Of a stretch of DNA of 25,935 nucleotides, positions 7,704 through 16,930 are shown piece by piece (within the stretch, counting starts at the first letter, position 1; every line of letters begins with the position of its first letter). Source of the stretch: an uncultured Porphyromonas sp. (lineage in GTDB: Bacteria > Bacteroidota > Bacteroidia > Bacteroidales > Porphyromonadaceae); NCBI RefSeq assembly GCF_900541275.1, contig NZ_UQJH01000020.1, positions 1 through 25,935 of the forward strand, given 5' to 3'. The notes under the pieces are model-generated. The model made no database searches. It saw only the letters and a program-made list of their open reading frames with translations, and was not told the DNA's origin. The translations under genes were made by a program, and so were the position numbers.

Positions 7704-10700
7704 GGCTCCTCTTCTTTCTTCTTAATTATCGGTAAGGGTTTCTCTATGACTAAGCTGTCAGAGAGTGCAGGTGCCTGCTTGCGGAGCGGGGACTCCTCCT
7801 CGATGATCAGGCTCTCCGGTGAGGGGATGTCGTCGTAGGTGGGTATGCTGTCGGTGGAGTGACCGAAGCGGAAGAGGTCCCTCAGGGAGTCGAGTCGGCG
7901 GCGGAGGACGTAGCCAACACCGGTCTCGATCACCTCTCCCTCGAGGAAGTTCTCGTAATTCTTATTGTGGAAGAGGCGGAGGTAGTGCGTGCCGGCGCGG
8001 TCGAGGCGGTACTCCATGCTGACGTTGTCGATGAAGGACTGCTCCATCCCGGCGGCAGCAGCACCGGTCATCACGCGCCCGCCGACGACGACGCGGATGC
8101 GGTCGTTGAAGAAGCGCTTAGCTACCGAGTAGGTATAGTCCGTGCGGTCTCCAGCTGCGGTCTGGTCGTTGGTGATGCCGAAGTTGATGTCCGCGTGGAG
8201 CGACTCCCCGAGGAACGAATTGACCTGCGAGGTAAAGAGACCGGCGAGGGCATTATTCACGATCGCATTATTATTCCCGTTGCCGCCACTCCCGATCTCG
8301 CTACCGAAGAAGTAGCCGGTCGTCAGGAGGATGATCGACTGCCGGGTCTGCTCCTCCTCGCTCATCGTGGCGAGGCGATTGCGTAGAGCGAAGTCCTTGG
8401 GTGCCGTAGTCTCAAAGCGGAGACCGAGGTCGCTGAGGGTATTCTCCGCGATGATCGAGACATTGAAGTCCACCGGACGGGACGCCTCCCCCTCTAAGGA
8501 GACGCGCGAGGAGACCTTGGCCGTGGCGCGGAAGTCTATGGCCGGCTTAGTGAGGTCGCCTGACCAGGTGAGGCGACTATTGTCATCGATGGTGAAGGTC
8601 CGGCTCACGGGTGGGATCTCCATCACCACCTCACCGTCGCTGATATTGTAGGTCCCGGTGAGTGTCATCGGTCCGTAGGGAGACATATCGAGATTGAGGT
8701 CACCACCGCCCACGACGGAGACCTTGGTCTGCTCCTCGGGCGAGAGGATGGCGGTGAAGCGTGCCGCCGGGTCGATATGCAGGTCGAGCGCCACGGTCAT
8801 GCCGGTCCTGGAGATCGAGTCGAGCCGACTCGTCTCAGCGACAAAGAGCGTGTCGGAGAAGTCGGTGAAGGTGACCAGATCCTTGTACCCCGATCTGCCG
8901 GAGAGCTGAGACTTAGGCGTGCGGTAGGTGAAGTTGGTATTCCCCAGGATGCTGAGGCTCCCTCTGGCGGTGAGGTCGCTCGGATGTCCGGAGATGTGGA
9001 GGCGGGTATTGGCGTTTATCCGTCCGTAGAGGAGGGTGGAGGAGGTCTCCTCGGAGTCGAGGAGCCGCAGGTTGGAGCCGAGGATATTCAGGTTGAGGGG
9101 AAAAGCGTCGGTCAGCCCCACCTTTCCATTCACGAGCAACTGACCCCCATTGGCTCCGAGGGCGAAGCGGCGGAAGAGCATCTCTCCGTCGATGATCGGG
9201 AGCTTCTGATCCTCCACTCGGTAGGTCTCATTGAGCGCCGGGACGTAGACCTCTCCCTTATGGAAGGCCACTTCTCCTCTGTAGGGGAGCGTGCGGGCAG
9301 TGCGGATGTCTCCGGCAGTGAGGTAGTTGGCGACCTGTGCCGAGATCTCGCCGTGAGCCTGAGCATACTGCTCGGGGAGGAAGGGATTGAGCATATCGAG
9401 CGGCAAGTGATCGATCCGGAGGTCAAACCTCTGATCTTTGCTCCCCTTGGGGAGGTAGGCAAGTAGCTTCGCCACCTGCTCCTGCTCGCCGAGGTCAGCC
9501 TCCGCCCTGACCATCTGCCCGGCCTTATCCGGCTCGGCAGATCCACGGAGTGCTAGGTCGCCCACCCTCTTGTCCTCAAAGATAAAGTCCCGGAGCGACG
9601 CCTGCGCGGTGATGCTTGGCTGCTGCCCGTCGGGCGTGATATGGCGCACATCGGCAGAGAGCACACCCTCTAAGTGCGGGATCACCGGGATGCCCTCCAG
9701 TGCGGAGAGCTTGAGGTCGTGGATCACTCCCTCGAGCACCTGACTGCCCTTGGTGGGGATATCCTTCAGGCTTATCACTGCTCCATCCTCGCTCCTCAGG
9801 TCGATGTCGGCACGGATCTTCCCCTTATGTGGCGGGATGACGAGGTAATTCTCCGTCTTAGGGACAAAGGTATTGTATGCCAGCACGATCGGCGTCGGCG
9901 TAAAGCCAAAGACCAACTCACCCGAGGGCTTATTGTACAGCTCTGCACCCAGTGTGAGGAAGTGCCGGTCCTCGTGGTCCTGCCAGTCGAGCGCCACCTC
10001 GGAGCGGCGGACATTGGATGAGAAGGAGAGCACGGCATTGAAGGGCAGCTGATTGCGGAAGCGCTCCTTGTGAGCCGTCAGCATACCGTAGACAAAGGCG
10101 GAGTCTTGCCTCAAGATCAGGTCGATATTATCGACCCGAAAGGTGTCGGTCTGGAAGTACTGCATCATCCCCTCACCCCGCAGCCCCTCAGCCGGGTCGA
10201 CCCGTAGCCCGAGGTGGATCTCGCGAGCGCCGATGCGCTTCGAGTCAAGGTAGTAGCGGAGCGGGTTATTTCGCCCCATATTCAGCTCCAGCTCCGCGTC
10301 GGGGTAGTGCTCGATCCAGCGGCTCATGTCGGGTCTCGCTGTCGTGTCTTGCAGAGCCGTCGAGACGACCTGGGAGAGGTCCTTGAGCCGCTTCTGGAAG
10401 TCCTTTAGCCCATTCTTGGAGGCAAAGGCGAGGCTAAGGTCTCCACTCTCCACGTGCGCCCGGAGGAGACTGTCGGTGGAGAGAGCCTTGATGACGGTCT
10501 CCTGAGGTCGCAGCAGGCCGTTGTCGAGCTGGAGGACAAAGTCTCTCGTGTGCCCCTCGAAGTCGTAGAATTGATCGAGGTCAGACCTGAGGTAGCTATT
10601 GAGATGCACCTTTCCCCCTCTCACGATCGACTTCGGCAGCCCGAGACGATCGGGGACGATACTGTCCACCAGTAGATTGACCGAGCCGTTGATGTCGTGT

Positions 10701-12517
10701 TTCTTGAGCAAGAGGTCCAGCTGAGCCGTCGCCCTGAGGGCTTCATTGTCGCTATTGAGTGCGGCAAAGAGTCTATTCTCCTCGAGCTTGGTGAGTAGCA
10801 TCAGGTCCCGGTAGGTGGCACCCTTGTACTCCACACTATCGAGATCGAGGAAGATGTCAGCTGAGGTGCGGGCGGAGTAGATATCCGTCCCATGTCCCTT
10901 GGCGTGGATCGTGCCATCTAAGTAACCGATCGAGTCAGAGGGGAGGAACGCCCCTACGTCGAAGTGCTTCGCCTCCACATCGGCCATGTAACTCTTGCCC
11001 CTCGGGCGGTAGTGCCCCGCTGCAGTGAGGTATCCCTCGGGGAGAGTGACACGGAGATCCACCTCTCCACCCTTAGGTCCATAGCTCCCGCTACCGACCA
11101 GGTCCATACCATCGGGGATGCGCCAGCGGGGAGTCGCCTTCATCAGGTGCGCCACCTGCCGGGAGAGGTCCTTGCCGGACCGTAGCTCATAGTGACCGGT
11201 GACGCTCAGCGGGCCGCCCCCCAGCAGCGAGGTGGCTCTCGCTGAGGCGTGCAGCCGGAGGAGTGAGGGCTCCTCCACGCGGATCTCGGCGTCCACGCCT
11301 CTCTGCCAGTCGCCCGAGGCGGTCACCACCGTCCTCAGCGGTCGGTCGGGCAGCTCACCCGCCATAGGGAGGAAGCGCGACAGCTCCGGCAGGCAGAGCC
11401 GACCGGCAAGACGCGCTGAGAGCGAGCCGATGCTATCCGGGCGCCAGCCCTCGAAGGGGAGATCCAGCTCACCACCCAGCTTACTCTGAGGCAGCTCGAC
11501 GATCAGGTCCCCCACCCTCAGGCGGTCCTTGTCCTTGGTCACCAGTCCGGAGAGGCGCGTCACCCGCCAGCCATCCCCGGTGGCAAAGCTCGCGTCCGTA
11601 AGCTGTGCTGCGAGGTCGGAGGTCCCTCCGTAGCGGACCGACCGACCCTGAAGGGCGGCGGACCAAGGCAGGGGGAGGATCTCCAGCGGGGGACCCACCT
11701 TAGCCAGGTCGGCCTCGATACTGATCTCCTCGATGGTGTAGAGCGAGTCGGGGAGATCGACCACGCCCTCCTTGGCGAGAGCATCGTAGATGTGGGTGTC
11801 GATGATCAGGCTGTCGGGCGAGTCGGTGAAGGTGGCAGAGACATTACTCAGCAGGAGCTTGTCCCAGCGGATCGTGGGGGGAGGGGACTTGGGCTCCTTC
11901 TTTTTCTCTTTTTTCTCCTTAGGCAGGATCAGCACGTCCATCCGGGTGTCGGACAGCTCCACGGTGCCGAAGCTCATCTGGCTGAAGGAGGAGTCAAAGG
12001 AGGCTCGGTCCACAGCGAAACGGCTGATACGCCCCGTCAGGACCATACTGTCCCCAGGCGCGTGGTAGTCGAGCTGCGCGCTCTCTAAGGCGACCCCGCT
12101 CAGCGGCAGGTCCCGGTGGCGGAGGTAGGCGATGGCATCGGTCTGAGCTGTCAAGCGCTTAGCGTACAGCACCGTATCTCCCTCGGTGGAGAGAGCCTGG
12201 AGTCCCTCTAAGTAGAGCTTTCCCGGGAAGCCGACACTCAGCCGCTCGACCGACATACGTAGCCCCGTAGACTGCTCCATCGTCGCTAAGAGCCGATTGG
12301 CGATGCGGGTCTGGACGGAGGGGATCATCAGGAGACCGGTGAAGATCACCAAGATCAGGAGCAGCACCCCGAGGATACCCCCCAGCCAAGAGAGTAGACG
12401 GAGCCACAGGGGACGCTTCTTTTTCCTTAAGCGCTCCTGATCCGTCCCGGTCTCCCGCTCCTCGGAGGGGTCGACAGGGGTATCGCTCTGGGGCAAGTCG
12501 CCCCGCTTTTCCTGCAT
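7700..12517 (-). CDS. tamB: TamB, translocation and assembly module (AsmA-like)
   Basis: 1605 aa. A cytoplasmic basic N-terminus (RKKKR at 31-35) precedes one transmembrane helix (about 38-64). A very long periplasmic beta-rich region follows, typical of AsmA/TamB bridge proteins. A charged KEKKEKKKEPKSPPP linker lies near residue 205. The C-terminal third carries the DUF490/TamB domain, with a Gly/Asn-rich turn (GSGGNGNNN) and LTTGYFFG as in other Bacteroidota TamB proteins. It spans the periplasm and pairs with TamL in outer membrane biogenesis. It is the first gene of the leftward tamB-tamL-sialidase operon, with a strong -7 motif just upstream. The C-terminal 60 residues form an acidic, Ser/Pro-rich tail. 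Confidence 0.9.
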   Translation of the reverse strand: MQEKRGDLPQSDTPVDPSEERETGTDQERLRKKKRPLWLRLLSWLGGILGVLLLILVIFTGLLMIPSVQTRIANRLLATMEQSTGLRMSVERLSVGFPGKLYLEGLQALSTEGDTVLYAKRLTAQTDAIAYLRHRDLPLSGVALESAQLDYHAPGDSMVLTGRISRFAVDRASFDSSFSQMSFGTVELSDTRMDVLILPKEKKEKKKEPKSPPPTIRWDKLLLSNVSATFTDSPDSLIIDTHIYDALAKEGVVDLPDSLYTIEEISIEADLAKVGPPLEILPLPWSAALQGRSVRYGGTSDLAAQLTDASFATGDGWRVTRLSGLVTKDKDRLRVGDLIVELPQSKLGGELDLPFEGWRPDSIGSLSARLAGRLCLPELSRFLPMAGELPDRPLRTVVTASGDWQRGVDAEIRVEEPSLLRLHASARATSLLGGGPLSVTGHYELRSGKDLSRQVAHLMKATPRWRIPDGMDLVGSGSYGPKGGEVDLRVTLPEGYLTAAGHYRPRGKSYMADVEAKHFDVGAFLPSDSIGYLDGTIHAKGHGTDIYSARTSADIFLDLDSVEYKGATYRDLMLLTKLEENRLFAALNSDNEALRATAQLDLLLKKHDINGSVNLLVDSIVPDRLGLPKSIVRGGKVHLNSYLRSDLDQFYDFEGHTRDFVLQLDNGLLRPQETVIKALSTDSLLRAHVESGDLSLAFASKNGLKDFQKRLKDLSQVVSTALQDTTARPDMSRWIEHYPDAELELNMGRNNPLRYYLDSKRIGAREIHLGLRVDPAEGLRGEGMMQYFQTDTFRVDNIDLILRQDSAFVYGMLTAHKERFRNQLPFNAVLSFSSNVRRSEVALDWQDHEDRHFLTLGAELYNKPSGELVFGFTPTPIVLAYNTFVPKTENYLVIPPHKGKIRADIDLRSEDGAVISLKDIPTKGSQVLEGVIHDLKLSALEGIPVIPHLEGVLSADVRHITPDGQQPSITAQASLRDFIFEDKRVGDLALRGSAEPDKAGQMVRAEADLGEQEQVAKLLAYLPKGSKDQRFDLRIDHLPLDMLNPFLPEQYAQAHGEISAQVANYLTAGDIRTARTLPYRGEVAFHKGEVYVPALNETYRVEDQKLPIIDGEMLFRRFALGANGGQLLVNGKVGLTDAFPLNLNILGSNLRLLDSEETSSTLLYGRINANTRLHISGHPSDLTARGSLSILGNTNFTYRTPKSQLSGRSGYKDLVTFTDFSDTLFVAETSRLDSISRTGMTVALDLHIDPAARFTAILSPEEQTKVSVVGGGDLNLDMSPYGPMTLTGTYNISDGEVVMEIPPVSRTFTIDDNSRLTWSGDLTKPAIDFRATAKVSSRVSLEGEASRPVDFNVSIIAENTLSDLGLRFETTAPKDFALRNRLATMSEEEQTRQSIILLTTGYFFGSEIGSGGNGNNNAIVNNALAGLFTSQVNSFLGESLHADINFGITNDQTAAGDRTDYTYSVAKRFFNDRIRVVVGGRVMTGAAAAGMEQSFIDNVSMEYRLDRAGTHYLRLFHNKNYENFLEGEVIETGVGYVLRRRLDSLRDLFRFGHSTDSIPTYDDIPSPESLIIEEESPLRKQAPALSDSLVIEKPLPIIKKKEEEP

Positions 12518-12544
12518 ACCTATATAGTGTACTCAGATGGTATG

Positions 12545-12552
12545 CAAAGTTA
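12545..12552 (-). promoter_or_regulatory. -7 promoter element of the tamB operon
   Basis: TAACTTTG on the minus strand matches TAnnTTTG fully and lies 28 bp before the tamB ATG, giving a leader of about 20 nt. No clear TTTG is seen at -33. Confidence 0.6.
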
Positions 12553-12618
12553 ATAATTTATCTCACCCTTTCTCCTCTCTCCTCGATTCCTTATGGTAAT
12601 GGATTAGCAATAAATAGG

Positions 12619-12626
12619 TACATTTG
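12619..12626 (+). promoter_or_regulatory. -7 promoter element of wza-wzc
   Basis: TACATTTG matches TAnnTTTG and lies 28 bp before the ATG at 12654. It rules out the upstream in-frame TTG at 12624, which falls inside the promoter. The tamB promoter at 12545-12552 faces the other way, so the 136-bp gap is a true divergent promoter region. Confidence 0.6.
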
Positions 12627-12653
12627 CGCAGAAGTATTTCAAGAGTCAAAGAC

Positions 12654-13469
12654 ATGCAAACACATTGTTATCGACTGGAGCTTCGGAAGGTGGGTTCACT
12701 TGCCCTTTCCATTCTGATGATCGGGCTCCTCTTTTCCTCCTGCGCCACTCGTAAGGATGTAGCCTACGTACAGACCCCGGAGCAGGTGATGACCGTGGCA
12801 TCCAATGGTCTGCAAGATGCACGCATCCGCGCCAAGGACTTGCTCACCGTCACGGTGGAGTCCTCCAATCCTGAGGCTGTGGCTGCCTTCAACGGCATCT
12901 ACTGGACTCCCAACCAGCAGTACAGCACTTATGCTCAGCAGGCGAGGACTTTCCTCGTGGATAATGAGGGAAATGTGGAGCTGCCGGTCGTAGGTCTGAC
13001 CCACGTGGGGGGATACACCATGCGTGAGGCAGAGAGCCACCTCAAGGAGATACTCAAGAAGTACATCACCGACATCTCCTCGGTCAATATCAAGATCCAA
13101 AACTATAAGTACTCCGTGATCGGAGAGGTGAGACGCCCCGGGACCTTTACTTCCGAGAATACGAAGGTCTCAATCTTTGAGGCGCTGGCCAATGCCGGAG
13201 ATATGTCCATCCAGGGTGTCCGCTCGGAGGTGAAGCTGATGCGCGAAAATCCGGATGGTCACCGCGAGATAGTGACGCTCAATCTGCAGGACCCGAATAT
13301 CCTCTCCTCGCCCTACTACTACCTGCAGCAGGGTGACGTGGTCTACGTGCAGCCCAATGATGCTGCCGCCCAGAGTGCCAATATCGGTGCTGCGACAGGC
13401 ATCATCTTCAGCATCGCATCGCTGACCCTCTCCGTGGCCAATATCCTGATCAGTCTACTCGTGAAGTAA
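12654..13469 (+). CDS. wza: polysaccharide export lipoprotein (Wza/BexD family)
   Basis: 271 aa from the ATG at 12654. It is a lipoprotein signal with GLLFSSC (Cys30). Then come the Poly_export domain (about 50-150; RIRAKDLLTVTVES, VDNEGNVELPVVGL) and one SLBB-type domain beginning at YSVIGEVRRPGTF. The C-terminus is hydrophobic (GIIFSIASLTLSVANILISLLV), as in Bacteroidota Wza-type proteins with an outer membrane-spanning helix. It forms the outer membrane/periplasmic channel for capsule or exopolysaccharide. Five nucleotides separate it from wzc. Wza and Wzc homologues in P. gingivalis are likewise paired; no glycosyltransferase, flippase or polymerase gene is next to them here. Confidence 0.9.
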   Translation: MQTHCYRLELRKVGSLALSILMIGLLFSSCATRKDVAYVQTPEQVMTVASNGLQDARIRAKDLLTVTVESSNPEAVAAFNGIYWTPNQQYSTYAQQARTFLVDNEGNVELPVVGLTHVGGYTMREAESHLKEILKKYITDISSVNIKIQNYKYSVIGEVRRPGTFTSENTKVSIFEALANAGDMSIQGVRSEVKLMRENPDGHREIVTLNLQDPNILSSPYYYLQQGDVVYVQPNDAAAQSANIGAATGIIFSIASLTLSVANILISLLVK

Positions 13470-13474
13470 TAGGC

Positions 13475-15970
13475 ATGAACTCATACGATAGCTCCACAGG
13501 AGCACCCTCCAACAATCTCCTCCCCGAGGAAGCAGGTCACGACGAGCAGGAGCTTGATCTCTCCACGCTCCTTGCGTCTTACCTGAGCCACTGGCCGCTT
13601 TACCTCCTCTCGCTGCTCCTCTGCCTGATCCTGGGGTGGCTCTTCATCACCACCTCCAGACCGAAGTACAGAGTGGCGACGACCATTCTCTTCAATGACC
13701 CACAGGACGGGAAGGGAAGCAAATATGCCTCCGCCATGGGGGAGCTGGACCTCGTCTCCATCGCGACCGGTGGACTAAATCTCAATGTCGACAACGAGAT
13801 GCAGCTGATCCAGTCACGCGAGATGTTGCTACAGACGATCAAGGAGTCCTACTACTTCCTCGACTTCTCGAGCCGGCATGGGCTCCGGACGCAAGTGTAC
13901 TGGAGAGACCTCCCGGTGAGGATCACCATGGAGTCCTTTGACAAGCTCGATCAAGTCAAGAAGCCTCTCGAGTATACGCTGACCTCCTCCTCCGACGGGA
14001 TGACCCTCACAGATAAGGGTACCGGAGAGACACGGGTCATCACCCAGCTACCGGCGACCGAGGTGACCGAGTATGGTATCCTCTCTCTTCAGAAGGGCGA
14101 CAGCCTGGCTCTGGAGAGCGAGATGCCGGACGAGCTCACGATCACCATACACTCTCCACTCGCCATGGCAGAGCAGATGACCAACGGACAGGTCTCCGTC
14201 GAGCGTGTGGAGAAAAATAGTAATGTCTCCTCCCTCTCCATCCTCTCCGACAATCGCCTCAAGGGCGAGGACTTCCTCACCAAGCTGGTAGAGGTCTACA
14301 ATCGTATGCGTGCCATCGACAAGAACGCGGCAGCGCAGCGGCAGTACGACTTTATCAATGAGCGAATCTCCCTCATCAGCCAGGAGCTGGGGAGTGTGGA
14401 GTCCAATCTCGAGTCGGTCAAGAAGTCTCAGGGCGTCACCAGCTACGAGGACCTCGGCGTCATCGTACAGAGCAGTGCCAAGCTTGCCGAGGAGGTGTCG
14501 CGGATCCAGACACAGCTTAAGGTGGTGGATCACCTGATCTCCTACGTCAGAGCGATGAAAAAAAATGAGTACAACCTGATCCCCGCCTCGCTCGGCGTGG
14601 AGGATGCCTCGCTCAATAGTGCCGTCGGTCAGTACAATACGATGGTCCTCGAGCGGAATTCTCTCGCCGCCTCTGTCAGCCCCGAGCACCCGCGACTCAA
14701 AGCGCTCGAGAAGGATCTCGGGACGACCCGTGAGGACCTTGTCAGTGTGGCCGACGTGACCCGTCAGGGACTGCAGATCCAGTACGAGGGCCTCAGGGGT
14801 ATGAAGGGAAGTCTGCAGGGCAAGATCTCACAGGCCCCTACCTTTGAGCGCATCACGACCGACATTGAGAGGCAGCGGAGCATCCGCTCCAATCTCTACC
14901 TGATGCTCCTGACGAAGCGGGAGGAGACCTCGATCTCTCTCGCCGCATCGCTGGAGAGCGCCAAGTTAGTCGATCCGGCTCTCGCTGATGCCACCCCCTC
15001 GCAGCCCAAGAAGCCTATCGTCTACCTCGCTGCCCTGATACTGGGTCTGCTCCTACCGACGATCTACCTCTACCTGAGACGGCTGACCCGGACCAAGATC
15101 CGCACAGAGGATGACATTCGTCGGCATACCCCCCTCTCTATCCTCGGTAGCGTGCCTCATATGTCTGATGATCACTTCGGAGATCAGACCGGTGAGATCG
15201 TCGTCAAGACTCGAGACAGCGACGTGATGACGGAGGTCTTCCGCACCCTGCGTACCAACCTCAATTTCGTCACCGGCAACAAGCGACCCCTTGTCCTCCT
15301 CGCTACCTCCACGGTCCCGGCAGAGGGTAAGACCTTTGTCGCCTCCAATCTCGCTGTCTCCCTATCGGCACTTGATGAGAAGGTACTCATCATCGGGCTT
15401 GACCTCCGTAATCCACGCCTGTCGCGTACCTTCAAGGGGCAGCACATCCACGACCGCCACGACTCCTCTCACGATCATACTCACGGGATGAGTGAGATCC
15501 TCAATGATCCCACACTCGACCCGATGGACTTCGTGATGGACATGCCGGACTACCCAGGTCTGTCGGTATTGCCGGCCGGGAAGATCCCGCCCAATCCCTC
15601 AGAGATGCTCTCTCGCCCTCGCTTGGATGAGGTAATCGAGCAGCTCAGGGACCACTTTGACTACATCATCATCGATAGTGCGCCCTGCGGACCGGTGGTC
15701 GACACCGTCATCCTCAGCCGTGTCGCTGATGCGACGATGTACGTCACCCGCTACCGCAAGACGGACAAGCGTGACCTCGAGTACATCAATTACCTGTCCG
15801 ATGCCGGCAAGCTGCCCAACGTCTCCATCGTCCTCAATGACGTCAAGACGGACACTAAGGCGCTTAAGAAGGGCTACGGCTATGGCTACGGCTACGGCTA
15901 TGGGTACGGCTATGGCTATGGCTATGGCTACAGCAGCGACAAGAAATCCTCGGATCACCACAAGTCCTGA
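13475..15970 (+). CDS. wzc: Wzc-type polysaccharide co-polymerase / BY-kinase
   Basis: 831 aa inner membrane protein. The N-terminal Wzz domain has TM1 at about 40-60 and a long periplasmic coiled-coil region (about 260-480). TM2 (513-534) follows. The cytoplasmic BY-kinase domain has the EVFRTLR oligomerisation motif (587-593), Walker A TSTVPAEGKT (611-620), Walker A' VLIIGLDLRNPR (637-648) and Walker B YIIIDSAP (730-737). The tail is ten Tyr-Gly units (801-819) followed by SSDKKSSDHHKS; these tyrosines are the expected autophosphorylation sites. It works with Wza to control chain length and export. The P. gingivalis relative Ptk1 affects exopolysaccharide and community formation. A His-rich insert (about 657-670) after Walker A' is unusual. 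Confidence 0.93.
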   Translation: MNSYDSSTGAPSNNLLPEEAGHDEQELDLSTLLASYLSHWPLYLLSLLLCLILGWLFITTSRPKYRVATTILFNDPQDGKGSKYASAMGELDLVSIATGGLNLNVDNEMQLIQSREMLLQTIKESYYFLDFSSRHGLRTQVYWRDLPVRITMESFDKLDQVKKPLEYTLTSSSDGMTLTDKGTGETRVITQLPATEVTEYGILSLQKGDSLALESEMPDELTITIHSPLAMAEQMTNGQVSVERVEKNSNVSSLSILSDNRLKGEDFLTKLVEVYNRMRAIDKNAAAQRQYDFINERISLISQELGSVESNLESVKKSQGVTSYEDLGVIVQSSAKLAEEVSRIQTQLKVVDHLISYVRAMKKNEYNLIPASLGVEDASLNSAVGQYNTMVLERNSLAASVSPEHPRLKALEKDLGTTREDLVSVADVTRQGLQIQYEGLRGMKGSLQGKISQAPTFERITTDIERQRSIRSNLYLMLLTKREETSISLAASLESAKLVDPALADATPSQPKKPIVYLAALILGLLLPTIYLYLRRLTRTKIRTEDDIRRHTPLSILGSVPHMSDDHFGDQTGEIVVKTRDSDVMTEVFRTLRTNLNFVTGNKRPLVLLATSTVPAEGKTFVASNLAVSLSALDEKVLIIGLDLRNPRLSRTFKGQHIHDRHDSSHDHTHGMSEILNDPTLDPMDFVMDMPDYPGLSVLPAGKIPPNPSEMLSRPRLDEVIEQLRDHFDYIIIDSAPCGPVVDTVILSRVADATMYVTRYRKTDKRDLEYINYLSDAGKLPNVSIVLNDVKTDTKALKKGYGYGYGYGYGYGYGYGYGYSSDKKSSDHHKS
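15872..15931 (+). repeat. in-frame hexanucleotide tandem repeat in wzc
   Basis: Ten 6-bp units of GGCTAC or GGCTAT (one GGGTAC) encode the Gly-Tyr tail of Wzc. Unit changes by slippage would add or remove tyrosines without a frameshift. Mixed TAC/TAT codons show that the array is not a fresh expansion. Confidence 0.9.
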
Positions 15971-16000
15971 GGTAATCTGTCGATAGATACCACCTCACCT

Positions 16001-16035
16001 CGGGGACCGCACCGCCATCAGCGATGCGGTCCCCG
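16001..16035 (+). terminator. hairpin downstream of wzc
   Basis: An 11-bp perfect stem (CGGGGACCGCA / TGCGGTCCCCG) encloses a 13-nt loop, starting 31 bp after the wzc stop. It is followed by ATCTATAC, without a real U-run. It is likely the 3' end hairpin of the wza-wzc transcript. Confidence 0.55.
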
Positions 16036-16145
16036 ATCTATACAGTTAAATCACGCCAGCGGGAGAGGCTCCATGTCGGCAGGCCCTTATAGGCAGTGTC
16101 CCCCTGATGCACGCCCCCTCTATGCGACTAAGGGAGAGAAAAGAG

Positions 16146-16187
16146 CGAGGGTTGCGCCACCGGTGATCCCGGAAAGCGCAACCCTCG
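16146..16187 (-). terminator. terminator hairpin of the beta-barrel gene
   Basis: A 12-bp perfect stem (CGAGGGTTGCGC / GCGCAACCCTCG) has an 18-nt loop. Read leftward it follows the stop at 16210 by 23 bp and continues into CTCTTTTCTC. It may also serve rightward (TCTTTGG). The 239-bp gap 15971-16209 holds this hairpin and the wzc one, and nothing else recognisable. Confidence 0.6.
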
Positions 16188-16209
16188 TCTTTGGATTGGG
16201 GGGATATGA

Positions 16210-16869
16210 TCAGAATTCGTAGCCGACCATCACGAAGAAGTTGACATTCTTCGGTGAGCCGGTGAGCGTCTTCGTATCCTTCAGCTGGTTCACGAAGCCA
16301 TACTGTCCGCCCACAGTGAGGAGGAAGTCATCATACCTCAGCCCGAGGCTGGCGTTTAGGCCGCTGTCTATGCGACGCAGCTCACCATCCTTCCCGAAGG
16401 AGTCGTGCTTCTCCTTGGAGCTACTGCCTGTCCCATTTTTCCCATAGAGACCGATGCCAATGTAGGGTCCAAAGTTGGCGATCACGTCGAGATCGTCTGC
16501 CACCTCGCGACTAACACGGAGGGTCACAGGGATGTCGAGGTAGTTGAGATCATACGAGAGTGCCTTGTCGGCAGTCTTCGTGTATGCCTCACCCTTTTGA
16601 GAGAAGAAGACGCCCGGACGGACGCCAAACTCGAAGCCCTTGTACTCATAGACCTCAAAGTCTGCGTCCACTCCGACCCGGACACCCGAGTGGAGCGACC
16701 GAGTAGCACCGGGATAGGCGGTGAAGTCCTTGAGGAAGCTCCCCTGATATCCGACATGGACGGCAAAGTCCACATCCAGGTCACACTCTTTCTCCTCCTG
16801 AGCGTTCGCCGGCAACGACAGTGCCACGGCGGATAGTGCCGCAAGGGCACCGAAGATCATTTTTCTCAT
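16210..16869 (-). CDS. small outer membrane beta-barrel protein (PorT/OMP_b-brl family)
   Basis: 219 aa. A signal peptide ends at about PANAQ (residue 24). The mature chain shows alternating amphipathic strands (VGVDADFEVYEYKGFEFGVRPGVFFSQKG is split over two of them) and NYLDIPVTLRV, the segment typical of Bacteroidota outer membrane beta-barrel (PF13568-type) proteins. It ends with VMVGYEF, a terminal Phe suited to BAM recognition. Probably an 8-strand barrel with no assignable substrate. It is read leftward after the beta-galactosidase gene but has its own promoter motif in the 61-bp gap. Confidence 0.78.
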   Translation of the reverse strand: MRKMIFGALAALSAVALSLPANAQEEKECDLDVDFAVHVGYQGSFLKDFTAYPGATRSLHSGVRVGVDADFEVYEYKGFEFGVRPGVFFSQKGEAYTKTADKALSYDLNYLDIPVTLRVSREVADDLDVIANFGPYIGIGLYGKNGTGSSSKEKHDSFGKDGELRRIDSGLNASLGLRYDDFLLTVGGQYGFVNQLKDTKTLTGSPKNVNFFVMVGYEF

Positions 16870-16907
16870 ATCTATTTACTTGATAAAAACAATGATTATT
16901 CCGGGCA

Positions 16908-16915
16908 CAAAGGTA
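16908..16915 (-). promoter_or_regulatory. -7 promoter element of the beta-barrel gene
   Basis: TACCTTTG on the minus strand matches TAnnTTTG fully, 39 bp before the ATG at 16869. The leader is A/T-rich, as is common in Bacteroidota. The -33 region would overlap the 3' end of the beta-galactosidase gene. Confidence 0.6.
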
Positions 16916-16930
16916 GCTAAAAAGCTTCTC

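Noticed and set aside
12624..12653. upstream TTG start for wza
   Set aside because: It falls within the TACATTTG promoter element, so it would not be in the transcript.
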